NCBI GenBank assembly: GCA_021323595.1
Contig: JAJPKR010000061.1
Span: 19,364 to 83,363 of the forward strand
Source: Terriglobia bacterium
GTDB taxonomy: Bacteria; Acidobacteriota; Terriglobia; Terriglobales; SCQP01
Reading direction: 5' to 3'
Length of the DNA stretch: 64,000 nucleotides
Part shown: positions 26,119 through 35,178 of the stretch, one piece after another
Layout of the letters: the number at the start of each line of letters is the position of its first letter
Position numbering within the stretch: the stretch's first letter is position 1
Program-made: the position numbers and the translations under genes
The notes under the pieces: generated by a model
Databases searched by the model: none
Seen by the model: the letters and a program-made list of their open reading frames with translations, nothing else
Told to the model about the DNA's origin: nothing

Positions 26119-27306
26119 TTGAAAGCAGCCGTCATTTCCGCCGATTGGGCGCCGCGCCCCGACTATGCCTTGAGCGAAGAGGAACGCCGCACGCACATGG
26201 CGCGCGTCGGTTCCGCGGTCTGGAAGAACCCGCGGGTGCAGGTGCAGGAGCTCGAAGATCCACGGCCCGGAGCGCACGACGTGATCGTGCGCGTGGCCGC
26301 CGCCGGGCTCTGCGGCTCCGACCTGCACTTCTTCGAAACCGACGCCGACGGCTACATGCATTATCCCGGGATGGCCCGCTTCCCCAGCGTGCCCGGGCAC
26401 GAGGTCGCCGGCGAGGTCGTCGAGACCGGCGCCGAGGTGCGATCGCTGCGGCCGGGGGACTTGGTGTGCCTCGATGACATGGTGTGTTGCGGGGCTTGCG
26501 AACCCTGCCGGCGCGGCTTCCCCAACCAGTGCGAAAACCTCGACGACGTCGGCTTCACCATGAATGGCGGCTGCGCCGAGCTGCTGCGCGTTCCCGCGCG
26601 CAATTGTTGGAACATCAACGCGCTGCTGGGCCGCTATCACGGCGACCGCAACCGCGCCCTGGAAGCGGGCGCCGGCATCGAGCCCTTCACCGTCGCCTAC
26701 AACGCCCTGTTCGAATGCGCGCCCCGCTTGAAGCCCGGCGCCTTCGCCACGGTGTTCGGAGCGGGGGCCATCGGCCTGGCGGCGGTGCAGCTCTTGCGGG
26801 CCAGCGGCGCGGCCCGGATCATCGTCTTCGAGCACCATGCGCACCGCCGCGAGCTGGCGCGGCAATTCGGCGCGCACGACGTCTTTCCCGCCAACGGCCC
26901 GGAGCCCGGCGGCAAGCGGCCGCCGCGGGAGATCGTGATGGAACTGACGGGCGGGGCGGGCGCCGACGTGCAAGTCGAGGCCGCCGGCGCTTTCAATCAC
27001 ACCGTGACGGAAATGGAGGCGTGCGCCGCCAACGGCTGCCAAATCATCATCATCGGCCGCGACCGCCTGCGCGTGCCGCTGTTCCTGGAGAATCTCCAGG
27101 TCAAGAAGGCCAACGTGATCGGCGCCATGGGCAATACCGGCTACGGCACCTACCCCAATGTCATCCGCATGATCGCGGCGGGCCTGCTCGACCCCACCCC
27201 CATGGTCACCGATCGCTTTTCGCTCGACGAGTTCGAGCAGGCGCTGGCCAAAGCCAAATCGCGCCAGGGGGGCAAAGTTCTCTTGCGCATGAACGGCGCC
27301 CGCTAG
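26119..27306 (+). CDS. Zinc-dependent medium-chain dehydrogenase
   Basis: 395 residues from TTG 26119, 8 bases after an AAGGAG site. Catalytic zinc ligands in CGSDLHF and GHEVAGEV; a structural zinc cluster CCGACEPCRRGFPNQC; NAD(P)-binding Rossmann motif GAGAIGLAAVQLL with FEHH after strand 2. It fits the sorbitol / threonine / alcohol dehydrogenase group. Third gene of the operon, 84 bases after the aminotransferase. It would oxidise an alcohol intermediate or reduce an aldehyde made by its neighbours. Confidence 0.9.
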   Translation: MKAAVISADWAPRPDYALSEEERRTHMARVGSAVWKNPRVQVQELEDPRPGAHDVIVRVAAAGLCGSDLHFFETDADGYMHYPGMARFPSVPGHEVAGEVVETGAEVRSLRPGDLVCLDDMVCCGACEPCRRGFPNQCENLDDVGFTMNGGCAELLRVPARNCWNINALLGRYHGDRNRALEAGAGIEPFTVAYNALFECAPRLKPGAFATVFGAGAIGLAAVQLLRASGAARIIVFEHHAHRRELARQFGAHDVFPANGPEPGGKRPPREIVMELTGGAGADVQVEAAGAFNHTVTEMEACAANGCQIIIIGRDRLRVPLFLENLQVKKANVIGAMGNTGYGTYPNVIRMIAAGLLDPTPMVTDRFSLDEFEQALAKAKSRQGGKVLLRMNGAR

Positions 27307-27315
27307 CGAGCGGTT

Positions 27316-28014
27316 TCAGGTCGCGACGGGCAGCGCCGTCTGCCATTCCCGCTCCGCCACGCAGGCCAAGATGCGCACCGTCGGCAGCGCGGTCTCCTCG
27401 AATCGCCCGCCCAGCGGCTCGGAAACCGCGAGCAATTTCGCTTCCGGCTCGGTATCCAGGCGGACGCCGATGATCTCGCCGCCGCCGGCATGGCTCCAGC
27501 GAAACGGCGGCGGCAAGCTCGAGCCGCTGCTCACGTGGGATTGAAAATACGGCGCCGCTAGCAGCGCCCGGCTCCATTCGGCCGGCATGAGATAGCGATC
27601 CCGGCCGTGGCGGAGGACCGCCCCCTCCGCCAGCCCGAAGAGCATGGCCTCGTGCCCCCCGGTGCATGTTTTGGCCGCCGTTACCAACGTCTCCAGCACC
27701 AGCTCGCGGCTGCGGCTATCCAAGAGCTTTTGGATGGCATCGGCCAGATCGCGGGAGCGCCCCGGCCGCGCCGGCGGGCGATCCAAATAGAACTTGACGA
27801 GCAGCGCGCGCGCGGAGTGCACCTGCGCCTTTTGGTAAATCGTCTTGATGTAATCCTTCACCGTGTTCACGGTGATGTGCAGGTCATCGGCGATTTCGCG
27901 CACCGATCGCGCTTGAAGCAAGCCGGCGATGATGTCTTGCTCGCGCGGCGAGAATTGCTTCCAAGGTCCGAACTCTCTCATGGAAGCGTCACGTCGGATT
28001 GGGCTGTCGTGCAT
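27316..28014 (-). CDS. LuxR/NarL-type regulator with N-terminal HTH
   Basis: 232 residues from ATG 28014, 4 bases after GGGAGG. The LuxR-type helix-turn-helix is at the N-terminus (about 15-72: SPREQDIIAGLLQ, REIADDLHITVNTVKDYI), whereas most family members carry it at the C-terminus. The remaining 150 residues have no receiver signature and may be a GAF- or PAS-like sensor. Convergent with the hydrolase-aminotransferase-dehydrogenase operon, 9 bases away, which it might control. A near-palindrome lies at 28110-28121 upstream. Confidence 0.82.
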   Translation of the reverse strand: MHDSPIRRDASMREFGPWKQFSPREQDIIAGLLQARSVREIADDLHITVNTVKDYIKTIYQKAQVHSARALLVKFYLDRPPARPGRSRDLADAIQKLLDSRSRELVLETLVTAAKTCTGGHEAMLFGLAEGAVLRHGRDRYLMPAEWSRALLAAPYFQSHVSSGSSLPPPFRWSHAGGGEIIGVRLDTEPEAKLLAVSEPLGGRFEETALPTVRILACVAEREWQTALPVAT

Positions 28015-28109
28015 AGGTCCTCCCGATGGCAATAACATCGTGACTCTGACGTGGAGCTCACTGAACGGACGTTTTCCAAAATAGCGCCAATCGCACGACT
28101 CAGGTAAGT

Positions 28110-28121
28110 ACCCAAATGGGT
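28110..28121. promoter_or_regulatory. Candidate operator ACCCA-AA-TGGGT upstream of the LuxR-type gene
   Basis: Five-base inverted arms separated by 2 bases, reminiscent of the 7-2-7 arrangement of NarL half-sites (TACYYMT). It sits 96 bases upstream of the regulator start, in the 113-base gap before miaA ends. Suggestive of autoregulation only. Confidence 0.3.
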
Positions 28122-28127
28122 GGACTC

Positions 28128-29132
28128 TTATCCGCCAGGTGAATAGGCTTTGCGCGCCGGCGGAGTCAGGGGTGGGGACGCGGCGGGGGCTGGCCGATCA
28201 GCCAGGGCGCGCTTCACTAACTCCCAGGCTTCGGCTTGAATGGCGGGGTCATCCCCGAAACCGCGGAGCCAGCGGGCGGACACTTGCCGCCGGAACCAGG
28301 TCAACTGGCGCTTGGCGTATTGGCGCTGCTCCCGCTGCGCCTCGAGCAGGGCCTGGGCGGGCGGGGAGGCGGCGTGCAAGATATCCAAGGCCTGCTTGTA
28401 TCCGTGCGCCGCGAGCGCCGGCAGCCGCGGGCCGTATCTGGCCGCCAGTTGGCGTGTTTCCTCCACAATCCCCGGCGGCTGGAACATCCCTGCCGCCCGT
28501 GAGTCGATGCGGGAATAAAGCGCGGCGCGAGGCGGGTCGAGGCCCAGCAAATAGGGCTGGGCCTCGGCGAAGGGCAGCGGCGGCTGCCGCCAAAATTCGC
28601 TCAGGCGGCGCCCGGAAGCCAGGCGCACCTCCAGCGCCCGGATGATGCGCGCCGCGTCGCGCGGCGCGATGCCGGCGGCGGCTTGCGGATCCAGGCGGCG
28701 CAGCAGGCGGTGCAGGGCGGCGGGACCGCGGCGAGCGACTCGCTCCCGCAGGCGCTGCCGGATCGCCGGCACCCGCGGCGGCGCCTCCGACAAGCCGCTC
28801 AGCAGCGCGCGCAAGTAAAATCCGGTGCCCCCGACCAGCACCGGCACCCGTCCGCGCGCGGCGATGGCGCGAATGCGCGGCCGGGCCTGGCGCGCGTATT
28901 CGCCCGCCGTCCACGGCCGCTCGGGATCGGCCTCGCCGATGAAATGATGCGGCACGCGCGCCAGCTCCGCCGCGGTCGGACTCGCGGTCCCGATCTCAAA
29001 GCCGCGATAGAGCTGCATGGAGTCGAAACTGACGATCTCCCCTCCCACGCGCTCGGCGAGGTCGAGCGCCAGCGCCGATTTGCCGCTGGCGGTCGGCCCC
29101 ACGATCACCAGGAGCGGAATCGCCACGGCCAT
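28128..29132 (-). CDS. miaA: tRNA dimethylallyltransferase
   Basis: 334 residues. Transfers a dimethylallyl group to A37 of tRNAs that read codons starting with U. P-loop GPTASGKSAL, catalytic Asp in VSFDSMQLYRG, then VGGTGFYLRALLSG and the C-terminal RQYAKRQLTWFR, all diagnostic. It begins 6 bases after the M1 peptidase stop on the same strand. Note that the tRNA-Leu at 55045-55131 reads CUN codons and is not a target. Confidence 0.95.
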   Translation of the reverse strand: MAVAIPLLVIVGPTASGKSALALDLAERVGGEIVSFDSMQLYRGFEIGTASPTAAELARVPHHFIGEADPERPWTAGEYARQARPRIRAIAARGRVPVLVGGTGFYLRALLSGLSEAPPRVPAIRQRLRERVARRGPAALHRLLRRLDPQAAAGIAPRDAARIIRALEVRLASGRRLSEFWRQPPLPFAEAQPYLLGLDPPRAALYSRIDSRAAGMFQPPGIVEETRQLAARYGPRLPALAAHGYKQALDILHAASPPAQALLEAQREQRQYAKRQLTWFRRQVSARWLRGFGDDPAIQAEAWELVKRALADRPAPAASPPLTPPARKAYSPGG

Positions 29133-29138
29133 GCCGCC

Positions 29139-31643
29139 TCAGCGCTTGAGGATCGTGTCATAGGGATCGATCGCAATCTCGGGCAAGGCGCCCGGGGCGG
29201 GGCCGGACGCGAGCGCGAAGGCGAACGAGGTGTTCGCGCCCTGAGCGATGACCGTGCCCAGGTAGGCCAGGTGATCGGGAGCTAGCCGCACATACAGGGG
29301 CACGGGCATGAGAAAGTCCTCCGGGACTTTCTCTTGCTGCAGCGTCCCGCCGATTTCACGGCCCCCGGAGGCGGCCTGGATCCAGTGTTCATGCGCGACG
29401 GCATAACGGGGAATGGCCGTCCATTGCAGCCATTCGCGGAAGAACCAGTCGAGACTGCCGTCCTGAGTCAAGTCGAGCCGTTGCGGCCAATGGCGCTCGG
29501 CAATGCGTTCGAAGTCGCTGGTGGAGGGAGAACGGCCGGAGTACGTCCGCACGAAGTCGCGGAGCAAGGCGAAGAAGCGGCCGTCGCGCGGGTCCGGCGC
29601 CGGGCCGGCCACGAGCGGCGCGGCGGCCGCCGGCGCGCCCAAGGCCAACGGGCCGCGCAGCATCTCCCGCATCATGTGCAGAAACCAAGCGCCCTTGTCG
29701 TAGGTGATCACGTCATAGGCGTTGGGAAACCGGCCGGAGTTGAGGCGGATACCCAGCCAAATCGGACCCGCACCGGCGATTTCCTGGCCTTGGGCGTTTG
29801 AGCGCAGCAGCGCCTGCCGTTCCTCCTCCAAAGCTGCATGCATGGCGGCTTCACCGCCGGGCTGGGCTTCGAGGTAGAGCAGCGACGAATAGGTCGCCAG
29901 CGCTTCCGCCAGCCATTGGTCATGGTAGTCGCGCCAGCCGACTTCATCGCCCCACCACTGGTGGGCGATCTCGTGCGGACGCATAAGCGGAAACAGCGAG
30001 CGGGCTTCGGCGGGCAGTTTCAAATCTTCCAGCTGCTGCGGCGAGAGGAAGCTATCCGTCGCCACGTACAGGAGCCCCGGCCAGCCCTGCCCCAAGCGCA
30101 AGGGCAGCTCGGTGACACTCAAGCGGGAATAGGGGAACGGGCCAAATCGCCGCTCGTAAAACTCGATCGTGCGCGCGGTCTGTTGCGCGACGCCCTCCAA
30201 CTGCGCCGGCGTCGGCGCCGGCGGGACCCCGCCAGCCGCCAGCCCGGGGTCGGACTCGGGCTTGGCGCCATAGACATGGACTGGAATCGGGCCTTGCGCC
30301 GAATTCGCCTGCGCGCTGGCTTCGGTGTAATCGCCCAGGCTGAATCCCGCCAGAACCAGCCGCTTGTCGCTCAGCCATCGCGACCGGCGATAGCCCGGCG
30401 CGGGCGGCGGAGCATCCGGCGGCGCCACCTGCGCACCGGTCGCGATCAGCGTCAGCTTACCGGGATAGGTAAACGTTAGGTCGTGGGTGGCGGGCAGACC
30501 CGGCCGATTCGGATACCAATCGGCGCGATCGGCAATGGCGAAGAGCCCGTGCGCGGCGGCGAAGATGATGCGGCCTTGGTAGCGAAATCTGAGCTGGTAA
30601 TCCCGGCCGGCTTCGAGCGCCGCCGGACAGATTACCGCGATCACGGGACTGGCATTTTCAGGCGGAGCGAAATTCGGAGTTCCCGGCTCATGCAGGATGC
30701 CGAACTGGACGAAATCGAGGGGATGCCCGTCCCCATCCTGCACCGACTGCACAGTCAGGCCCCGGGCCAAATTGAAGGTCAGCACCTGATCGCCGCTGAC
30801 GCGCGCGCGGAAGGCGGCGGTGGTGTCGCCCGCAAGCGCCATGTCAGCGGCGATATCCGTCTCCACGCGATAACCCTCCATCTCGATTTCTTGGTCATCC
30901 GGCGCGGGCGCCGGGCGGCCATTGCGCTCCGAACGCATGGGGAAGCTAGCCCAAACATCCTCACGCCCGGGCTGCGCGGGGTCTTCGCCGCTGACCGCGA
31001 TCTGCTCCGTCCGCGAGCGGTCCACCATCACTTCAAACTGGCCCAAATGGATGCTCCCGATGCGGGCATAAAAATACGGCGTGCGGTCGTGGTTCAGCAC
31101 CTCTGCCAGCACGCGAATCGCTTGCATTCGATCGAGGCTGGCGACCGTCGCCTGCCACCGCTCCACGAATTGCCGCCCCGCGGTGGCGGCGGGCAAGGCG
31201 GTCGCCAACTCGGCTTGGTTCAGGCGCAATGCGCCGTCGGTGAAACAAAAATACGCGCTTTGAAACTGCTCGTCGAGGATATCCGCGCCGGTGAAGTTGG
31301 CCATCGAGAGCCGGTCGGCGGCGTCCGGAGGCATCACCAGGACTTCGCCTTGGCCCGAGAAGAGCGCCAGCCGCATATTGGGCGCGCCGACCACCGGCGC
31401 GCCCAGCGCGAGCGTGCCGTGCAGCAGCGAGATATGGACGTCTTCGTCGTCAATATCCAAGCCATCGATGCGGTACACGCGATTCGCGTCCAGCCGCGCC
31501 GCCACGATCTCGTCGTAGCTGGCGGCGATGGCATGGAGGGACGGCGCGGGCGCGCTGCGAGACGCGTTTTGCGCCCGCGCCAGAACCCCGCCCAGCGCGG
31601 CGATCAACGCCAACCCGAGGCTAGCCCGCACGCTTGGCCGCAT
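29139..31643 (-). CDS. Secreted M1-family metallopeptidase
   Basis: 834 residues with a signal peptide (LGLALIAALGGVLARA). The C-terminal half is an M1 gluzincin domain: HEIAHQWWGDE provides HExxH and the distal Glu follows in WLAEALATYSSLLYLE; the catalytic Tyr is probably that of AYDVITYDKGA. The N-terminal 300 residues look like a specific beta-rich domain and not the usual aminopeptidase N start. Likely to degrade peptides outside the cytoplasm. Adjacent to miaA by only 6 bases, an operon without obvious functional link. Confidence 0.9.
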   Translation of the reverse strand: MRPSVRASLGLALIAALGGVLARAQNASRSAPAPSLHAIAASYDEIVAARLDANRVYRIDGLDIDDEDVHISLLHGTLALGAPVVGAPNMRLALFSGQGEVLVMPPDAADRLSMANFTGADILDEQFQSAYFCFTDGALRLNQAELATALPAATAGRQFVERWQATVASLDRMQAIRVLAEVLNHDRTPYFYARIGSIHLGQFEVMVDRSRTEQIAVSGEDPAQPGREDVWASFPMRSERNGRPAPAPDDQEIEMEGYRVETDIAADMALAGDTTAAFRARVSGDQVLTFNLARGLTVQSVQDGDGHPLDFVQFGILHEPGTPNFAPPENASPVIAVICPAALEAGRDYQLRFRYQGRIIFAAAHGLFAIADRADWYPNRPGLPATHDLTFTYPGKLTLIATGAQVAPPDAPPPAPGYRRSRWLSDKRLVLAGFSLGDYTEASAQANSAQGPIPVHVYGAKPESDPGLAAGGVPPAPTPAQLEGVAQQTARTIEFYERRFGPFPYSRLSVTELPLRLGQGWPGLLYVATDSFLSPQQLEDLKLPAEARSLFPLMRPHEIAHQWWGDEVGWRDYHDQWLAEALATYSSLLYLEAQPGGEAAMHAALEEERQALLRSNAQGQEIAGAGPIWLGIRLNSGRFPNAYDVITYDKGAWFLHMMREMLRGPLALGAPAAAAPLVAGPAPDPRDGRFFALLRDFVRTYSGRSPSTSDFERIAERHWPQRLDLTQDGSLDWFFREWLQWTAIPRYAVAHEHWIQAASGGREIGGTLQQEKVPEDFLMPVPLYVRLAPDHLAYLGTVIAQGANTSFAFALASGPAPGALPEIAIDPYDTILKR

Positions 31644-31876
31644 GAGCTTAGTTTAGGCCGGTGGCGCACAACCTCTGCGCAAACGGCCGCGGGCAACGCC
31701 GGAGCAGGCGGCTGCGCGGGCCAAAGGCGTTCAGGGACCGGCCGGCGGCTTCCGCGACGCAGAGCGGCGCTCGTGCCGGACGGCTGCAGGCGAGCCGGGC
31801 CCGATCGCACCGGTTGCCGGCGGCATCGCCTGGCCGCCAGGCTCAGCGCCCGCTTACGCCCCAGCTATACTGACGC

Positions 31877-32740
31877 GTGACATCGCCTGCGGCGGCAACC
31901 GACCCGCTGACGCCTTGGCGCGTGGCGGCGATCAGCTTTCTCAATACCGCGCCCTTACTCAGGGGCCTGGAAAACGAAGCCGGCTTGCGTCTGCAATCCA
32001 TGCTGCCCGCGCAATGCGCCGAGGCCCTGCGGGCGGGAACGGCGGATATCGGGATCATCCCGGTGATCGAGATGGCGCGAATCCCCGGGCTGGTGGCGCT
32101 GCCGGAGATCGCCATCGCCGCCCGCAGCGAGGTGCGCAGCATCTTGCTGATCAGCCGCTGCCCACCCGCCCGGATTCGCCGCCTTTGCCTGGACCCAGCG
32201 TCGCGAACCTCGGCCGCTCTCGTGCAGATCCTGCTGCGCCGCCGCTTTGGGGCCGAGTTTTCGATCGAGCCACCGACGCCCGATTGGCAAGCGATGCTCG
32301 CCCGCGCCGATGGCGGCCTGCTGATCGGCGACCCCGCGCTGCAAGTGAGCGTCAGCGGCGCGGCTGCCGCCGCCGGGTTCGAGACCCGAGACCTGGCCGC
32401 GGAATGGCATCGCTGGACCGGCTTGCCGTTTGTCTTCGCCTTGTGGGCGGTGCGGCAGGAGCGGCTCGAGCGCGGCGGTCCCGGCGAGGGGCAATGGCTC
32501 GCCGCGCGGTTTCTGCGGGCGAAGCGGGAGGGCCTGGCTCACCTCGATGAGCTGGTGGCGCAATGGGCGCCGCGCCTGGGGCTCGCGCCGGCGGAGATTC
32601 GCCGCTACCTCGAAGTGGACGTGGAGTTCGATTTCACGCCCGAGCATCGGCAGGGTTTGGCGCGTTTCTTCCAGTTGGCGGCGGAAATGGGCCTGATCGC
32701 CTCGCCGCGGCTGCCGAACTTGCTAAGCTGGCGCCCATGA
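31877..32740 (+). CDS. mqnA: Chorismate dehydratase MqnA (futalosine pathway)
   Basis: 287 residues from GTG 31877. Converts chorismate to 3-enolpyruvyl-benzoate, the first step of menaquinone synthesis by the futalosine route. Periplasmic-binding-protein-like fold with AISFLNTAPLLRGL, AGTADIGIIPVIEM and IGDPALQVS, family hallmarks. A TATACT (31866-31871) lies only 5 bases before the start, so the message may be leaderless. The stop overlaps ruvA (ATGA). This fits a menaquinone-using respiratory chain such as the succinate dehydrogenase genes at the right end. Confidence 0.92.
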   Translation: MTSPAAATDPLTPWRVAAISFLNTAPLLRGLENEAGLRLQSMLPAQCAEALRAGTADIGIIPVIEMARIPGLVALPEIAIAARSEVRSILLISRCPPARIRRLCLDPASRTSAALVQILLRRRFGAEFSIEPPTPDWQAMLARADGGLLIGDPALQVSVSGAAAAAGFETRDLAAEWHRWTGLPFVFALWAVRQERLERGGPGEGQWLAARFLRAKREGLAHLDELVAQWAPRLGLAPAEIRRYLEVDVEFDFTPEHRQGLARFFQLAAEMGLIASPRLPNLLSWRP

Positions 32741-33330
32741 TCGCTTACTTGACAGGGCAAATCCGCGAGCGCGCCCCGGGCCGGGTCGTGCTCGACGTGC
32801 ATGGCGTCGGCTACGAGCTCTTCATTCCGGTCAGCACCTTCAGTCAACTGCCGGCCGCGGGCCAATCCGCGTCGCTTTATGTCCACACGCACGTTCGCGA
32901 AGATGCCTTGCAGCTGTATGCCTTCGCCACCGCGCTCGAACGATCGCTCTTCGAAAAGCTGATCTCGGTGAGCAATGTCGGGCCGAAGCTGGCGCTGGCG
33001 GTGCTTTCCGGACTTTCCGCGCCGGAGCTGGCGGCAGCGATCACGGGCTCGGATCTGGCGCGACTCACGGCCGTTCCGGGCATCGGCAAGAAGACCGCCG
33101 AACGCATCTGCGTCGAGTTGCGCGACAAGCTGGCGGAGTTGCCGCTCGGGCCGGTGACCGCCGCGCCCGCGCCGCCCCCCGCCTCCGAGGAGGTCCTTTC
33201 GGCGCTCGTCAACCTTGGCTATTCGCGCTTCTTGGCGGAAAAGGCCCTGGCCAAGGCCGCCGGGCAAGCCACCGGCGCTGGTTTCGAAGAGCTCTTCAAG
33301 CGCTGCTTGCAGGCGATCGGTGGCGCTTAG
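32737..33330 (+). CDS. ruvA: Holliday junction branch-migration protein RuvA
   Basis: 197 residues, normal length. DNA-junction-binding subunit that loads the RuvB motor. N-terminal OB domain (MIAYLTGQIRERAPGRVVLD), tandem helix-hairpin-helix region with ISVSNVGPKLALAVLSGL and AVPGIGKKTAERICVEL, and a C-terminal RuvB-binding domain (SALVNLGYSRFLAEKAL) after a Pro/Ala linker. ATG 32737 overlaps the mqnA stop by 4 bases. ruvB and ruvC are not in this window. Confidence 0.95.
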   Translation: MIAYLTGQIRERAPGRVVLDVHGVGYELFIPVSTFSQLPAAGQSASLYVHTHVREDALQLYAFATALERSLFEKLISVSNVGPKLALAVLSGLSAPELAAAITGSDLARLTAVPGIGKKTAERICVELRDKLAELPLGPVTAAPAPPPASEEVLSALVNLGYSRFLAEKALAKAAGQATGAGFEELFKRCLQAIGGA

Positions 33331-33388
33331 CGGGCCCGGACCCTGGTGACGGCTGGATAAAGCGCGGCATGGGTTGGGCAATCGCGCG

Positions 33389-34237
33389 TCACGACCGGGG
33401 CGCGAGGCGGCGGCGAAACGGGCTGCCGCCGGTGACCTGGCCATAGTTGAGCATGCTGACGATCACGACGCCGCCGGCAATATTGCCCAGCACGGCGGGC
33501 AAGAGCCAGCCGAGGTAGGCCGAAATCGGCACTGCGTTCGCCACCACGGCCGAAAGGATCTCGGCGCTGCTCGCCACGCAGTGGACGAAACTGCCGAGGC
33601 CGATCAAGAACGTCAGCATCCAGGTGACAAGGATTTGGCCCGTGGTCCAATGGCTGGCGCTGACCATCCATGCCACCAACGCCATCAGCCACCCCCCGAT
33701 GACCCCGCTCCAAAAGACATCCGTAGGCGCGAGCGCCGTGGCATGCTGCCCGATCTCGGCCAGCGCGCCGCGAACGGGCGGCGGCACCGCCCCGGAGTCG
33801 ATGATCAAGAACGCAAACAAGAGCGCGCCCGCCAGATTCGCGGCGAGGATGAGCCCCCAAAACCACAGCAGCCGTTTGAGGTGGCCGCGCTCGGCGAGCG
33901 CCAGAACGACGGGATAGAGCGTGTTTTCGGTAAAGAATTGCGCGCGGCCGATAATCACCGCGATGAAGCCAAGCGGGTACGCCGCGGCGACCAAAATGGC
34001 TTTGCCGGCGCCGGCATAGTAGGTTTCCATCAGGGCGACGGCCAAAGCGCTGAGGCCGATGGTCAAGCCGCCGGCCAGCGCTGAAAGCCCCAGGCCTAAT
34101 GGCGGCCGGAGCAATTCGTCGCGGGCGGTATCGCAGACCGCAATCAGAATCTCGCGTGCGCTCAGCCGCTGCGTCTCTTGCGCGACTTCCGATAATCCGC
34201 TTTCATCGGGCGGTTTCGGCGGTTGCTTCTCTTCCAT
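33389..34237 (-). CDS. Formate/nitrite transporter (FNT) family channel
   Basis: 282 residues with six hydrophobic helices between about 45 and 265. The pattern GLSALAVALMETYYAGAGK, FFTENTLYPVV and WMVSASHWTTGQILVTWML fits the FNT fold, closest to the YfdC-like branch with a polar N-terminal extension of about 40 residues. It should conduct a small monovalent anion such as formate, nitrite or hydrosulfide; which one cannot be told. No formate or nitrite enzyme lies nearby. Divergent from the lipid kinase. Confidence 0.85.
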   Translation of the reverse strand: MEEKQPPKPPDESGLSEVAQETQRLSAREILIAVCDTARDELLRPPLGLGLSALAGGLTIGLSALAVALMETYYAGAGKAILVAAAYPLGFIAVIIGRAQFFTENTLYPVVLALAERGHLKRLLWFWGLILAANLAGALLFAFLIIDSGAVPPPVRGALAEIGQHATALAPTDVFWSGVIGGWLMALVAWMVSASHWTTGQILVTWMLTFLIGLGSFVHCVASSAEILSAVVANAVPISAYLGWLLPAVLGNIAGGVVIVSMLNYGQVTGGSPFRRRLAPRS

Positions 34238-34302
34238 GCCGCTTGGCGGGCGGGGGTGTTGCGCCCGCGCTTTGCTAAGATGCGCCGAGCGCTTCTCCGT
34301 CC

Positions 34303-35178
34303 ATGCGTGCCGTCCTGATCTTCAATCCCACGGCGGGCCGGGCCCGTCCCGCCACGCTCGCCCGAGCCGCGGAGCGCTGGCGGGCGGCGGGCTGGCAGGT
34401 CGAGACTCTGGCGACCGACGCGGCGACCGGCGCGCGCGGGGCCACTCGCGAGGCGCTGGCGCGCGGGGTGGAGCTGCTGGCGGCTTGCGGCGGCGATGGC
34501 ACGCTGGCGGAAATCGCGAACGAGGTCGTTGCGCATGGCCTGAAAGCGGCCACCGCGATCACCGCGTTGCCCTTCGGCACCGCCAATGTGTTCGCGCGCG
34601 ACCTGGGCTTGCCGCTCGCGCCGGAAGCGGCCGCGCGCGCCTTGCTGGCGGGAAGGCCCCAGGCCTTCCCGCTCGGCCGGGCGCGGTTCGGCGGCGGGCG
34701 GGAGCGCCATTTCGTTTGTTTCGCCAGTTGCGGCTTCGACGCGCTGATCATCCATCGCGTCACCCGGGCCGCGAAGCGGCGCTGGGGGGTGGCGGCGTTC
34801 GTGCTCGAAGCCGTGCGGCAACTGCCCGGCTACGCCTTTCCGCCGCTTCCCGTCAGCAACGGCGCCGGGCAAGCCGAGGCGAACCTGGCGCTGTGCACCT
34901 TGACGCGGCATTACGCCGGGCCCTTTGCGCTGTATCCGCGGAGCTGGGCGCGGCAGCCGTATCTGATCACCTGCCGCGGCGGCGCGGCGCGCATGGCTTT
35001 GCAATTGGTGGCGTTCTTGGCCGGCGCCGTGCAGGCCGCTCCCGGAGTCCGCGCCGCGCCTGTGAAGCAACTGCAGATTGGAGGCGCCGCGCCCGTGCAA
35101 CTCGACGGCGAGCCCGCCGGCTTCGCACCCGTGGAGATCGAAATCGAGCCTGCGGCTCTGCGTGTATGGGCGCCCTAA
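34303..35178 (+). CDS. Diacylglycerol kinase-family lipid kinase (YegS/DgkB-like)
   Basis: 291 residues. The N-terminal catalytic domain begins IFNPTAGRA and contains AACGGDGTLAEIANEV, the nucleotide-binding GGDGT motif; TALPFGTANVFARDLG is the next conserved block. The C-terminal domain is a beta-sandwich ending LQIGGAAPVQLDGEPAGF, typical for substrate lipid binding. It phosphorylates a diacylglycerol or a related lipid at the membrane. Convergent, with a 4-base overlap of coordinates, with the PafA-like phosphatase. Confidence 0.9.
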   Translation: MRAVLIFNPTAGRARPATLARAAERWRAAGWQVETLATDAATGARGATREALARGVELLAACGGDGTLAEIANEVVAHGLKAATAITALPFGTANVFARDLGLPLAPEAAARALLAGRPQAFPLGRARFGGGRERHFVCFASCGFDALIIHRVTRAAKRRWGVAAFVLEAVRQLPGYAFPPLPVSNGAGQAEANLALCTLTRHYAGPFALYPRSWARQPYLITCRGGAARMALQLVAFLAGAVQAAPGVRAAPVKQLQIGGAAPVQLDGEPAGFAPVEIEIEPAALRVWAP

